Counted from the stretch's first letter, positions 16,709-24,867 are shown. The stretch: 32,143 bases of DNA from Candidatus Omnitrophota bacterium (GCA_945877765.1 CAMDWQ010000016.1:1-32143); one strand, 5' to 3'. Notes: a model not told the origin generated them from the letters alone. Translations and numbers: made by a program.

Positions 16709-17641
16709 ATGAAACCACTTTTAGATAAAAAAGCAGTGATGTTGATCGGTTTTGGCGGTCCTGAAGCGATGGACCAAGTGCGCCCATTTTTGGAGAGCGT
16801 GCTCAAAGGGGTGAGAATCCCGCAAGCGCGGTTTGAGGAGGTGGTGCATCACTATGAAATTGTTGGAGGCGTATCTCCATACAATGCAATTACTTACACT
16901 CAAAAAGAAGCCTTAGGAAAGGAGCTTCTTGTCCGTGGGTTGGAGTTGCCTATTTTTGTGGGATTTCGTCATTCGACGCCCTCCAATGCGGATGCGCTTA
17001 GCCAGATGAAAGCTCTGGGAATTAAACAGGTGGTAGGATTTGTGCTGGCCTCGCTTCGTTCGCATGCAAGTTTTGAGAAATATATTGAGCGAATTGAAGA
17101 GGCCAAAAAAGAAGTCGGGGCAGAGGAAATAACCTTTAGCTATACCGCACCTTTTCATGAACACCCGCTATTTATCGAGGCGCAGGCGGATGAAGTTACC
17201 CAGGTGATTCAAAAAATTAATCCCAGCGAGCTGGATAAAACTTTTTTTATTTTCTCTGCCCATTCCATCCCCGTAGGAATGGCCAAAGAGAGTGGATACG
17301 ACAAACAGTTTGAAAAAACTACCGAGTGTATCGTCAAAAAATTAAATCTCTCTTCTTGGTCGGTTGCCTACCAGAGCCGCAGCGGAAATCCCGCCGACCC
17401 ATGGCTTGAGCCTTCGGTGGAAAAGACGATCCAAGAAATCGACCGGGACAAATTTAAAAATGTAGTCCTGGTGTCCGCGGGATTTCTATGTGACAACGTG
17501 GAAGTCATTTTTGACCTCGACTATGAGTGCCGAAGGCTTTGCGAAAGTCTGGGTCTAGGCTACTTTCGAGCCAAGACAGTGACGGATCATCCGAAATTTA
17601 TTCATCTTGTCGCGGATTTACTCACCAAGTCACTATCATGA
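16709..17641 (+). CDS. hemH: Ferrochelatase, probably coproporphyrin type
   Basis: The product (310 aa) inserts Fe2+ into a porphyrin, the closing or next-to-closing step of heme synthesis, in the cytoplasm or at the membrane face. The start MLIGFGGPEAMDQVRPFLESV is typical. The catalytic pair is visible: H185 in FSAHSIP and E265 in CDNVEVIFDLDYEC. This agrees with H183/E264 of the Bacillus subtilis enzyme, and the DYEC ending resembles the Gram-positive coproporphyrin ferrochelatases (CpfC) more than the E. coli type. No extra Fe-S-binding C-terminus is present. The ATG at 16709 lies 14 bases after AGGAGGAG, and the stop overlaps hemY (ATGA). Whether the substrate is coproporphyrin or protoporphyrin cannot be settled from the sequence alone. 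Confidence 0.92.
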   Translation: MKPLLDKKAVMLIGFGGPEAMDQVRPFLESVLKGVRIPQARFEEVVHHYEIVGGVSPYNAITYTQKEALGKELLVRGLELPIFVGFRHSTPSNADALSQMKALGIKQVVGFVLASLRSHASFEKYIERIEEAKKEVGAEEITFSYTAPFHEHPLFIEAQADEVTQVIQKINPSELDKTFFIFSAHSIPVGMAKESGYDKQFEKTTECIVKKLNLSSWSVAYQSRSGNPADPWLEPSVEKTIQEIDRDKFKNVVLVSAGFLCDNVEVIFDLDYECRRLCESLGLGYFRAKTVTDHPKFIHLVADLLTKSLS

Positions 17642-19107
17642 CAACACCGCGGGTCGCGATCCTTGGTGGGGGCATTTCCGGATTAGCGGTTGCGTATTTC
17701 TTAAGAAAGATTTCCAAAGAAAATAATCGACTGATCGAGGTGCGTCTATTTGAAGGCAGTCCAAGAGCGGGGGGAGCCATCAAGACGGAAATAGCGGAGG
17801 GCTTCCTGCTCGAAAAAGGTCCCGACGCGTTTATAACCGATAAACCTTGGGCGTTGGCACTAGCCAAGGAACTGGGCCTTGAAAATGAATTAATTAGCAC
17901 GCAAGCGGTTAATCGCCGTAGTTTTATTGCCAGAAACGGGAAGCTCTTGCCGGTGCCGGAGGGGTTTTATTTAGTCGCGCCGCTTTCTGTGCGGGCGTTT
18001 CTAAATTCGTCAATTATTTCGTGGCCCGGAAAATTACGTATGATCGCTGAGCCTTTTCTGCCAAAAAAATCCGATGACCGAGACGAAAGCATTGCTTCTT
18101 TTGTGCGGAGGCGTTTTGGCAGCGAAGCGCTGGAGCGCGTCGCACAGGCGATGATTGGAGGAATTTACACGGGGGATCCAGAGGTATTGAGCCTAAGAGC
18201 GTCGATGCCCAGATTTTTTGAGTTGGAGCAAAAATACGGCAGTCTGATTCGCGGCTTACAAATTGAAGTTAAGAGCAAAAAAAATCCTTTTGCGCAAGCC
18301 AGCGGTCCGCGTTATAGCCTCTTTGCCAGTTTTCGCCAAGGGATGAGCGTGTTTTCTGATGCGCTGGTAAAATCAGTTCCCGGAAATTTGATTCGGACAG
18401 GTTTTTTGGCGCATGGCATTGATTATGAGCCACGGACACGTAAATGGCAGGTTGATTTCGGAGAAAAGGGCCTAAAAGAGTTTGACGCTGTCTGTATTAC
18501 CTTAAGCGCTGGGCGTGCAGCCTTACTTTTGCAAAAGTCCCTGCCGGATATTTCAAAAAAACTTGCCAACATTTCCTACGAATCGGTAGCAACGGTCAAC
18601 TTGGCGTACAAAAGAGAGCAAATCTCTCACTCGTTGGATGGTTTTGGTTTTGTGGTGCCAAAATCGGAAAACAAAACGGTGATTGCTTGCTCTTTTTCCA
18701 GTCAAAAGTTTGCGGGAAGAGCCCCGGAAGGTCATGTGCTCCTAAGGGCTTTTGTGGGGGGCGCTTTTGGGCGGGAATCTTTTAAAAGAAACGATGAGGA
18801 GCTTCTCTCGGCCGTGACCTCTGAGCTTAAGGAATACCTGGGAATTCACGGAAACCCGGTTTTAACGCGCCTCGAACGTTATCCAGACGCCATGGTACAA
18901 TACCGCCTAGGTCACACAGAGCTGGTGAGAGATATTCGCAAGGATATTTCCTTATTTCCAGGCCTTTCGCTGACAGGGTCAAGCTATGATGGCGTGGGGA
19001 TTCCGGATTGTGTACGAGCGGCTGAAATAGAGGCTCAGAAAATTTTTCAAGTCATTCCCGAGAGTTTTAATCGGGAATCAAACCTGGGTATGATCCCCGA
19101 TAAATAA
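17638..19107 (+). CDS. hemY: HemY-type FAD protoporphyrinogen/coproporphyrinogen oxidase
   Basis: The product (489 aa) oxidises a porphyrinogen to a porphyrin, using FAD and oxygen. The N-terminal dinucleotide-binding motif is VAILGGGISGLAVAYFL, followed by LFEGSPRAGGAIKTE and FLLEKGPDAFI, all standard for the HemY/CgoX family. The C-terminal FAD motif is LSLTGSSYDGVGIPDCVRAAE. The ATG at 17638 overlaps the hemH stop (ATGA). Pairing with a CpfC-like ferrochelatase suggests the coproporphyrin-dependent route (CgoX). No hemN, hemF or chdC is present in this window to confirm that. The last 18 residues (472-489) and the stop codon are encoded by an F1 repeat copy, so the native C-terminus has been replaced or extended. 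Confidence 0.9.
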   Translation: MTTPRVAILGGGISGLAVAYFLRKISKENNRLIEVRLFEGSPRAGGAIKTEIAEGFLLEKGPDAFITDKPWALALAKELGLENELISTQAVNRRSFIARNGKLLPVPEGFYLVAPLSVRAFLNSSIISWPGKLRMIAEPFLPKKSDDRDESIASFVRRRFGSEALERVAQAMIGGIYTGDPEVLSLRASMPRFFELEQKYGSLIRGLQIEVKSKKNPFAQASGPRYSLFASFRQGMSVFSDALVKSVPGNLIRTGFLAHGIDYEPRTRKWQVDFGEKGLKEFDAVCITLSAGRAALLLQKSLPDISKKLANISYESVATVNLAYKREQISHSLDGFGFVVPKSENKTVIACSFSSQKFAGRAPEGHVLLRAFVGGAFGRESFKRNDEELLSAVTSELKEYLGIHGNPVLTRLERYPDAMVQYRLGHTELVRDIRKDISLFPGLSLTGSSYDGVGIPDCVRAAEIEAQKIFQVIPESFNRESNLGMIPDK

Positions 19108-19121
19108 ATTCGGGGATGACA
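19051..19121. repeat. Composite F1 element forming the 3' end of hemY
   Basis: This is the same double-palindrome element as in hemDE but in the opposite orientation: GTCATTCCCGAG at the start, then TATGATCCCCGAT, ending CGGGGATGACA. It is read as VIPESFNRESNLGMIPDK and the stop TAA (19105-19107). The remaining bases lie in the short gap before the GST gene. Confidence 0.88.
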
Positions 19122-19148
19122 CTGGGATAACAGGAGTAACAGAAAACC

Positions 19149-19757
19149 ATGATAAAACTTTACTGTTTTCCACGTTCGGGTAATTCCCGCGAAGTGAAGT
19201 TGGCCCTTTTTGAAAAAAATATTCCCTTCGAGCCAGTCAATACGCACGCCCCTGATTTTAATAAAGAAGATGTGGAATTTAAAAAAGCCAGCCCAAAAGG
19301 AAAGGTGCCCGCGATTATTGATGGCGATGTGTATATGTCCGAAGCGTTTGAAATCAATCAATACCTGGATAAAAAATATCCAGCACCATCCTTGTCTCCC
19401 CAGGATGACGCCGCCGCGGCAAAGATTCGCGAGTGGGTGGGGATCAATGATAAGCGCTTTGTCCTTAAAATTGGACTCCTGGTAATCGAATGTCTCCTAA
19501 AGCCCAAGGACCAGCAAAAAGAAGAGACCAAGCAAAAACTTCGCGCCGAAATTAGTGATGTGTTGAAAGAAATGGATACAATGCTGGAAGGTCGAGAGTA
19601 TCTTTTTGGTGATTATTCGCTGGCAGATATTTCGGTGACACCGCATATCGCAGCGCTTCCGATTTTAGGCACAAGCATTCCCGCTGAGCTTAAAAATGTG
19701 ACGGCCTGGTTTGCGCGTATTCAGGCAAGACCCAGTTTTAAGCAATCGGCGAGCTAG
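19149..19757 (+). CDS. Glutathione S-transferase family protein
   Basis: The product (202 aa) has the two-domain GST layout. The thioredoxin-like N-terminus is IKLYCFPRSGNSREVKLALFEKNIPFEPV, with the cis-Pro and Ser-binding region GKVPAIIDGDVYMSEAFEINQYL. An all-helical C-terminal domain contains YLFGDYSLADISVTPHIA. The length is normal. The ATG follows AGGAG (19132) after 12 bases. The substrate is unknown, and whether this organism makes glutathione is not shown here. It lies downstream of hemY, separated only by the tail of an F1 repeat, so it may be read from the heme operon. Confidence 0.85.
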   Translation: MIKLYCFPRSGNSREVKLALFEKNIPFEPVNTHAPDFNKEDVEFKKASPKGKVPAIIDGDVYMSEAFEINQYLDKKYPAPSLSPQDDAAAAKIREWVGINDKRFVLKIGLLVIECLLKPKDQQKEETKQKLRAEISDVLKEMDTMLEGREYLFGDYSLADISVTPHIAALPILGTSIPAELKNVTAWFARIQARPSFKQSAS

Positions 19758-19792
19758 TGTTATGCCAGTGTCATCCTGGCGTCGTCCTCTGA

Positions 19793-19862
19793 TGTCATCC
19801 CCGAAATTATTTATCGGGGATCATGTCCAGGTTGATTCCCGATTAAAGATTTCGGGAATGAC
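19793..19862. repeat. Composite F1 element, intergenic copy
   Basis: This is a 70-bp copy nearly identical to the one in hemDE: TGTCATCCCCGAA, TCGGGGATCA, spacer TGTCCAGGT, TGATTCCCGATTAAAG, TTTCGGGAATGAC. It lies between the GST gene and the coiled-coil gene. It is an example of the element outside a gene. Around it (19758-19922) I see no gene. Confidence 0.9.
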
Positions 19863-19922
19863 GGTTGGGGTGGTGTTTGCGAATAACGGTGGGAATGACG
19901 TAAAGAGAAAAAACAAGCACTT

Positions 19923-20537
19923 ATGAATAAATCTAAATTGATTATCTCCTTCCTGGGATTTGCCGTCCTGGGGCTTGTTTTGCTTTTGGTTCGTGAAAAC
20001 GAAGGACGAGTCAAGGCAGAGACTAAGCTTAATGATTTAAAATACAAAATGGAATCAACTTCCAACGAAAACGAATCGCTGGTGATGGACCTTAAGAACA
20101 CAATTCATGATCTTGAGGTCCAAGTCATTGACCTAAAGGACAAGCACCAGGTCCAGATGGCGGAAAAAGCAAATGAGATCCAGGTGCTGAATAGCCAATT
20201 GGAAGACGCCGCTAAAAAGTATGACGCGACCGTTAGCGATAAAAATTTAGAAATCGCTGACACCGAAGCGAAATCGAAAACACAATCGGATGAGCTAAAC
20301 CGTATCATCAAGGACAAGAGCGCCAAAATCAGCGAGCTTGGCTCGGAGCTTGAAAAAGCCTCCGCGCGGTACTCGACACTCTTAAAGGAAAAAGAGTCTC
20401 TTGAAGCTAAAACCATTTCGATGGATGCGGATCTTGCAAGTCTGCGCGCTGATTTAAAGAAAGTTCAGAGGGAAAAAGAACGTCTAACCGAAGCTGTGGC
20501 CGCTCTGACAAAGAAGCCAGAAACGGCGCATGACTAG
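19923..20537 (+). CDS. Membrane-anchored coiled-coil protein, function unknown
   Basis: The product (204 aa) has a single N-terminal membrane segment (LIISFLGFAVLGLVLLLV, residues about 6-23). Almost uninterrupted coiled coil follows to the end, rich in Lys, Glu, Leu and Ser (KLNDLKYKMES..., LGSELEKASARYSTLLKEKESLEAK). I recognise no catalytic motif. The helix would keep the coil on one face of the membrane, and similar small proteins act as spacers or scaffolds. The ATG at 19923 has only a poor upstream AAAGAG. The 3' end overlaps the next gene, an RNA methyltransferase, by eight bases. The two are therefore co-transcribed, without obvious functional meaning. Confidence 0.75.
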   Translation: MNKSKLIISFLGFAVLGLVLLLVRENEGRVKAETKLNDLKYKMESTSNENESLVMDLKNTIHDLEVQVIDLKDKHQVQMAEKANEIQVLNSQLEDAAKKYDATVSDKNLEIADTEAKSKTQSDELNRIIKDKSAKISELGSELEKASARYSTLLKEKESLEAKTISMDADLASLRADLKKVQREKERLTEAVAALTKKPETAHD

Positions 20538-21726
20538 TAGTAGTGAGCCGCTTGAGCTATTTGTTGATAAAACAGTATTTGGCGGTGACGGGCTAGCGCA
20601 CTATCAAGGCAAAGTGTATTTCATTGAAGGAGCACTGACAGGCGAGACGGTGTTGGCGCGCGTTGTGGCTGAAAAAAAGAATTTTTCTCGCGCTGAAATT
20701 ATCCGTATCCTCGAGCCTTCCAAACACCGCATCAACCCTCCGTGCCGCTACGTGGCCCACTGCGGCGGCTGCCAGTATCAACATGTCGAATATTCTCAAG
20801 AGCTTCGGATGAAAGAAGCGCAGCTTCTTGAAATCCTAAAAACCGTGCCCGGTCTTGATGTTGAAAAAATCTCTCCGATTGCTTTCTCCGAAAAAGAGTA
20901 TGGCTATCGCAACAGCGTGACTTTACACCCCATCTATTCCAAAAAAAAGAAGAGCGCCATCCTAGGTTTTATTGGCAAAGATAATGTGACCAAGATTCCT
21001 ATTAAAAGCTGCCTTCTTTTGGACGATCGGTTCACTGAGATTTTTGATAAAGAGCTTTTGTTTAAGGATAAGCCCGAAAAAATAACATTCAAACTGTCTG
21101 AAAATGGAGAGATCGTGCCCGACATCGATGAAATTTTTTATCGTGTCCGGATGGGCGAAGAATCTTTTTTGGCGGGCTCTCAGGGATTTTTTCAAAATAA
21201 TCTTGCCGTTGCGTCTCTTTTGGCTGACAAAGTAAGCCGGTGGGTTGCGTCATGTAAGCCGGATACCTTTTTTGACCTTTATTCCGGTGTGGGGGTTTTT
21301 TCAATTCTATGCGCCAAGACGGCTGCTAGGATTGTCTGCATCGAAGAAAGCGAGGCCAGTGTCCAGGCGTTAAAGATGAACCGTGAAGAAAAAAAGATTC
21401 AATCCATGGAAATCATCCAGGGCCGTGTTGAGAAATTGTTTCCTCAAGCCTATGAGAGTAATAAGTCGGGTACTTCTATGGTGCTTTTGGACCCGCCGCG
21501 GCAAGGGCTATCCGCGGAATTAGCCTTTAATTTAGCCAAAAAACAGGGGATCCACTCTTTGGTTTACATTTCATGCGACCCGGTGACCCTAGCCCGCGAC
21601 TTAAAAATCATTCTATCGTTGGGGCAGTGGCAGGTGAGTGAGATAGCGCCGTTCGACATGTTTCCTAGAACTAAGCACTTAGAAGTGGCTGTAATTCTAT
21701 CCGTAATCGCCCCTTCCCAAAATTAA
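20530..21726 (+). CDS. rlmD: TrmA/RlmD family 23S rRNA uracil-5-methyltransferase
   Basis: The product (398 aa) methylates a uracil at C5 with S-adenosylmethionine, probably in 23S rRNA. A TRAM-like N-terminus (VFGGDGLAHYQGKVYFIEGALTGETV) is followed by the [4Fe-4S] cysteines C72, C78 and C81 in CRYVAHCGGC, with C161 as a likely fourth. The methyltransferase domain has FFDLYSGVGVFSI (SAM binding) and LLDPPRQGL. The nucleophile is C349 in YISCDPVTLARDL. The length is normal for RlmD/RlmCD. The exact uracil position cannot be read from the sequence. The ATG at 20530 lies inside the previous gene's last codons. Confidence 0.88.
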   Translation: MTSSSEPLELFVDKTVFGGDGLAHYQGKVYFIEGALTGETVLARVVAEKKNFSRAEIIRILEPSKHRINPPCRYVAHCGGCQYQHVEYSQELRMKEAQLLEILKTVPGLDVEKISPIAFSEKEYGYRNSVTLHPIYSKKKKSAILGFIGKDNVTKIPIKSCLLLDDRFTEIFDKELLFKDKPEKITFKLSENGEIVPDIDEIFYRVRMGEESFLAGSQGFFQNNLAVASLLADKVSRWVASCKPDTFFDLYSGVGVFSILCAKTAARIVCIEESEASVQALKMNREEKKIQSMEIIQGRVEKLFPQAYESNKSGTSMVLLDPPRQGLSAELAFNLAKKQGIHSLVYISCDPVTLARDLKIILSLGQWQVSEIAPFDMFPRTKHLEVAVILSVIAPSQN

Positions 21727-21742
21727 TCTATTATGCTATACT
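21714..21742 (+). promoter_or_regulatory. Putative promoter of the acyl-CoA dehydrogenase gene
   Basis: TTCCCA (21714-21719), a 17-base spacer, and TATACT (21737-21742) preceded by TGC form a -35 plus extended -10 promoter. Transcription would begin near 21749, leaving a leader of about 37 nt with AAGGGGGAC as Shine-Dalgarno. It overlaps the end of the rlmD-like gene. Confidence 0.5.
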
Positions 21743-21785
21743 TTAATCAATATTAAGCAAAAACATACCATAAGGGGGACTCCCG

Positions 21786-23645
21786 ATGGATCTGCTCAAA
21801 GGTAAGGAAAACGCGGAAAAAAATAAATCTTTGGACGTTGCCGAGGACGCGCGGGAACATGCTTGGACTTATCCTAGTTTTGTCGGCGAGCTTTTTACTG
21901 GCAAAGTCAATTGGGGCCTCATATTTCCATTTCCTGAACAGTCAGTGGAAGATAAAAAAATTGGTGACTCATTTTGCGCGAAGCTTGGCATCTTTTTAAA
22001 AAAAGAGCTGGATGCCGATGCGGTGGATCGCACGGGGATTATTCCTGATACGGTAATGAAGGGACTGGCGGAGTTGGGTTGTTTTGGGATGAAGATTCCC
22101 AAAGAGTACGGCGGCCTAGGACTCTCCCAAATCAATTATAACCGCGCCATTGCGCTGGTTGCCAGCCACTGCGGTTCGACGGCGGTGCTTCTTTCCGCTC
22201 ACCAGAGCATCGGAGTCCCGCAGCCGCTCAAACTTTTCGGTACGCCGGAGCAGAAGAAAAAATATTTTCCTATGTTTGCTAAAGGCGCTGTATCGGCGTT
22301 TGCCCTGACGGAGCCCGAAGTGGGTTCTGACCCCGCAAAGATGGGCACCACGGCGATACCCACGGCTGATGGAAACCATTATTTGATCAACGGATTGAAG
22401 CTTTGGTGCACCAACGGCGTGATTGCCGATGTTTTGATTGTCATGGCCAAGACACCCCCGGTCATTGTTCGCGGGAAAGAAAAAACGCAGATCACGGCTT
22501 TCATTGTGGAAAAAGGCGCGCCGGGATTTGAAGTTTTGAACCGGTGCAATTTTATGGGGCTCAAGGGAATTCAAAACGGGCTTCTAAAGTTTACGGATGT
22601 GAAAGTGCCTAAGGAGAATATCATTCTCGGCCTGGGGCAGGGACTAAAACTGGCCTTGGTGACGCTCAATACCGGACGCTTGACGGTGCCAGCGGCGTGC
22701 GCGGCGATGGCTAAGACATCGCTTTCGATTGTACGTGTGTGGGCCAATAAGCGTGTGCAATGGGGTGCTCCGATCGGTCAACACGAAGCGATTACCGCCA
22801 AGATTTCAATGATGGCTGCCAATACGTTTGCCATGGACAGTGTGACATGGCTTTCTTCAGCGATGGTGGACCGGGGCGGCAGTGATGTGCGCCTGGAAGC
22901 GGCGATGGCCAAGCTTTTTTGTACGGAGTGTGCTTGGAGGATTGCCGATGACACGGTACAGATTCGAGGCGGGCGTGGCTATGAGACCGCGGACTCACTC
23001 AAGGCGCGTGGAGAAGAGCCTATACCGGCTGAGCGATTAATGCGGGATACACGCATCAACCTCATTATTGAAGGCACCAGCGAAATCATGCGCCTTTTTA
23101 TCGCGCGCGAAGCAATGGACCCTCACTTAAAGCGGATTTTCCCGCTTTTAAATCCGCGGACCCCAATCGGTGAAAAGATAAAGAAATCGTTTGAAATGGC
23201 GCTGCACTACGCATTCTGGTATCCGCGGCAGTGGGTGTACATGGGCCGTTGGAAAAATCACACCAAAGTTTCGGGAAAAATACGCACTCACATTTCGTAT
23301 GTGGAAAAAACAAGCCACAAGCTAGCTCGCGATCTTTTCCATTCGATGGTTCGCTATCAGCAAGGATTGGAAAAGCATCAACAGCTGTTGGCGCGTTACG
23401 TGAACATCGGCACGGATCTGTTTGCGATGGCAGCCACCTGTTCCAGAGCAGCGTATCTTTTGGGTGAAAACCCGTCTGATAATGGGCCGGAAGAATTGGC
23501 GGATCTTTTTTGCAAAGAAGCGGCTTTGCGCATTCGCCGGGAATTTGACGCACAAAAGCGTAACGATGATAAAATGATCTACAAGCTTGGCCGCAACTAT
23601 CTTGAGGGGAAATACAATTGGCTTGAGGATGGTATTTTAAAATAA
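21786..23645 (+). CDS. Acyl-CoA dehydrogenase, long (VLCAD/ACAD9-like) form
   Basis: The product (619 aa) is an FAD enzyme for alpha-beta desaturation of an acyl-CoA. Conserved blocks are LGCFGMKIPKEYGGLGLSQ, AFALTEPEVGSDPAKM (FAD and acyl binding), NGLKLWCTNG, and QIRGGRGYETADSL...ERLMRDTRINLIIEGTSEI. The catalytic Glu is E429 in EGTSEI. It is about 220 residues longer than ordinary acyl-CoA dehydrogenases. The extra part is a C-terminal helical domain rich in Arg/Lys, and the length matches the VLCAD/ACAD9 class. The ATG follows AAGGGGGAC with good spacing. No other beta-oxidation gene or ETF gene is in the window, so the substrate and electron acceptor are unknown. Confidence 0.9.
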   Translation: MDLLKGKENAEKNKSLDVAEDAREHAWTYPSFVGELFTGKVNWGLIFPFPEQSVEDKKIGDSFCAKLGIFLKKELDADAVDRTGIIPDTVMKGLAELGCFGMKIPKEYGGLGLSQINYNRAIALVASHCGSTAVLLSAHQSIGVPQPLKLFGTPEQKKKYFPMFAKGAVSAFALTEPEVGSDPAKMGTTAIPTADGNHYLINGLKLWCTNGVIADVLIVMAKTPPVIVRGKEKTQITAFIVEKGAPGFEVLNRCNFMGLKGIQNGLLKFTDVKVPKENIILGLGQGLKLALVTLNTGRLTVPAACAAMAKTSLSIVRVWANKRVQWGAPIGQHEAITAKISMMAANTFAMDSVTWLSSAMVDRGGSDVRLEAAMAKLFCTECAWRIADDTVQIRGGRGYETADSLKARGEEPIPAERLMRDTRINLIIEGTSEIMRLFIAREAMDPHLKRIFPLLNPRTPIGEKIKKSFEMALHYAFWYPRQWVYMGRWKNHTKVSGKIRTHISYVEKTSHKLARDLFHSMVRYQQGLEKHQQLLARYVNIGTDLFAMAATCSRAAYLLGENPSDNGPEELADLFCKEAALRIRREFDAQKRNDDKMIYKLGRNYLEGKYNWLEDGILK

Positions 23646-23666
23646 AGAAGATCGAAAAGAGAGCAC

Positions 23667-24596
23667 GTGGGATATCTTGAAAATGTATTTTCCTGGTCCA
23701 AATCACGGGATGAACAATTTCGTGACTGTCAGCGGAAATATTTTTATGACAAGTACGCTTCCTGGGGTGGGTGGGACAAGACAGCAGAGCCGGATATCCG
23801 CCTGGCTTACGTCCTCAAGAATTTAAAAAATCGCTGGGCCTGGAAGGGTGAGTCCGTTCACCATGTGATTGAAGAAGTCCTAAAATCTTACCGCGCGAAT
23901 CAACCGGTTTTGCTAGAAGAAAAACTTTCACGCCTGACAGATCGGATGCGCTCCGATTACCGCAACTCAAAAGCTAAGAAATATTTTGAGGATCCCAAAA
24001 GAAATCTAGGGCTTTTTGAGCACGAATACGAGAAGCCTATTACCGATGATACTTGGAAAAAAATTCACGAGGAGTCCAGCAACTGCCTCAAAAACTTTTT
24101 TAATTCTGAGTTTTTCAAGGAGTTAAGCGCAGATGATAAAAAATCCTGGCTAGTGATCGAGGACCTGGAAGAGTTTGATTTTGAGGGAGCTAAGATTTAT
24201 GTGAAGCTTGATTTTGCCAGGAAAAAAGATAATTTCATTGAAATCTACGACTGGAAAACGGGTAAGGATGAATCCACCGACGCGACGGTGCAGATGGGCG
24301 CTTATGCCGTCTATGCGATGCACAAGTGGGGGATCAAGCTCTCGGATGTCAGGATGTATCTATTTAATTTAAGCTCTCCGGGTGCTGTTGCCAAAGAGCA
24401 TCCGATGACCGAGGCGAATCTGGAAACGGCCAAAAAATTTATGCGCGAAAGCATCGCGGGCATGAAAAAACTTCTGTTAGATGCCAAAAGAAATATTCCT
24501 CTGCCCCGGGCAAATTTTAAATACACGGACAACACTCGTTTTTGCGACTTTTGTAATTTCTATAAAATATGTGAGAAGTATCAGAAGCCGTCCTAA
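23667..24596 (+). CDS. Fe-S PD-(D/E)XK nuclease, Cas4/AddB/RecB-like
   Basis: The product (309 aa) starts with GTG at 23667, behind an AAGAGAG, 21 bases after the previous stop. The nuclease core is D182 in VKLDFA followed by D195-W-K197 in EIYDWKTGK, the PD-(D/E)XK metal and catalytic residues. QMGAYAVYA, the typical RecB motif helix, comes after. Four cysteines are placed as in Cas4/AddB Fe-S nucleases: C21 in DCQRKYFY near the N-terminus, and C293, C296 and C302 in FCDFCNFYKIC. It should cut DNA, probably with exonuclease activity. There is no helicase domain, no CRISPR array and no cas gene nearby, so it is more likely a stand-alone repair or processing nuclease. Confidence 0.85.
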   Translation: MGYLENVFSWSKSRDEQFRDCQRKYFYDKYASWGGWDKTAEPDIRLAYVLKNLKNRWAWKGESVHHVIEEVLKSYRANQPVLLEEKLSRLTDRMRSDYRNSKAKKYFEDPKRNLGLFEHEYEKPITDDTWKKIHEESSNCLKNFFNSEFFKELSADDKKSWLVIEDLEEFDFEGAKIYVKLDFARKKDNFIEIYDWKTGKDESTDATVQMGAYAVYAMHKWGIKLSDVRMYLFNLSSPGAVAKEHPMTEANLETAKKFMRESIAGMKKLLLDAKRNIPLPRANFKYTDNTRFCDFCNFYKICEKYQKPS

Positions 24597-24619
24597 GTAA
24601 AGCGCCATCTTTAAACGTT

Positions 24620-24737
24620 CAACCACCCCGTCGCCTTCGGCGCCACCCCTCCTTCGGAAGGAGGGGAAATAGTGCATAATTCCTTCGGCTGCTCTTTCCT
24701 CCCCTTTCGAAGGGGAGGTGCCGGAGGCGGAGGGGTT
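24620..24737. repeat. F4 inverted-repeat element
   Basis: Outer arms CAACCACCCCGTCGCC (24620) and GGCGGAGGGGTTG (to 24737) are imperfectly complementary. Inside are two strong hairpins with 3-nt loops: CCCCTCCTT/AAGGAGGGG (24646-24666) and CCTCCCCTT/AAGGGGAGG (24698-24718). It occupies most of the 271-base gap between the nuclease and the DHH gene and could stop transcription in either direction. The remaining A/T-rich 24738-24867 shows no convincing promoter. Confidence 0.75.
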
Positions 24738-24867
24738 GTAGGGTTGTTTTCGATTACCCTTGATTTGAATGTCTGCATTTGATAACCTGTGATGTATTCT
24801 TAAATACCCACTATTTTCCCGTAATTAAATTACTTTAACTTAATTAGATTCAATAGGTTACATCAAT

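Noticed and set aside
16374-16787. 137-codon minus-strand frame across the F3 element
   Set aside because: It joins antisense hemE, the inverted-repeat element and antisense hemH. It is not a plausible protein.
17527-17637. Upstream extension of hemY
   Set aside because: It lies inside hemH. The FAD motif starts five residues after the ATG at 17638, as expected.
23098-23706. 202-codon open frame on the minus strand
   Set aside because: It lies opposite the C-terminal part of the acyl-CoA dehydrogenase and has no motif or ribosome site.
23667-24596. cas4 as part of a CRISPR-Cas locus
   Set aside because: There is no array and no other cas gene in the window; only the nuclease core and cysteine layout agree.
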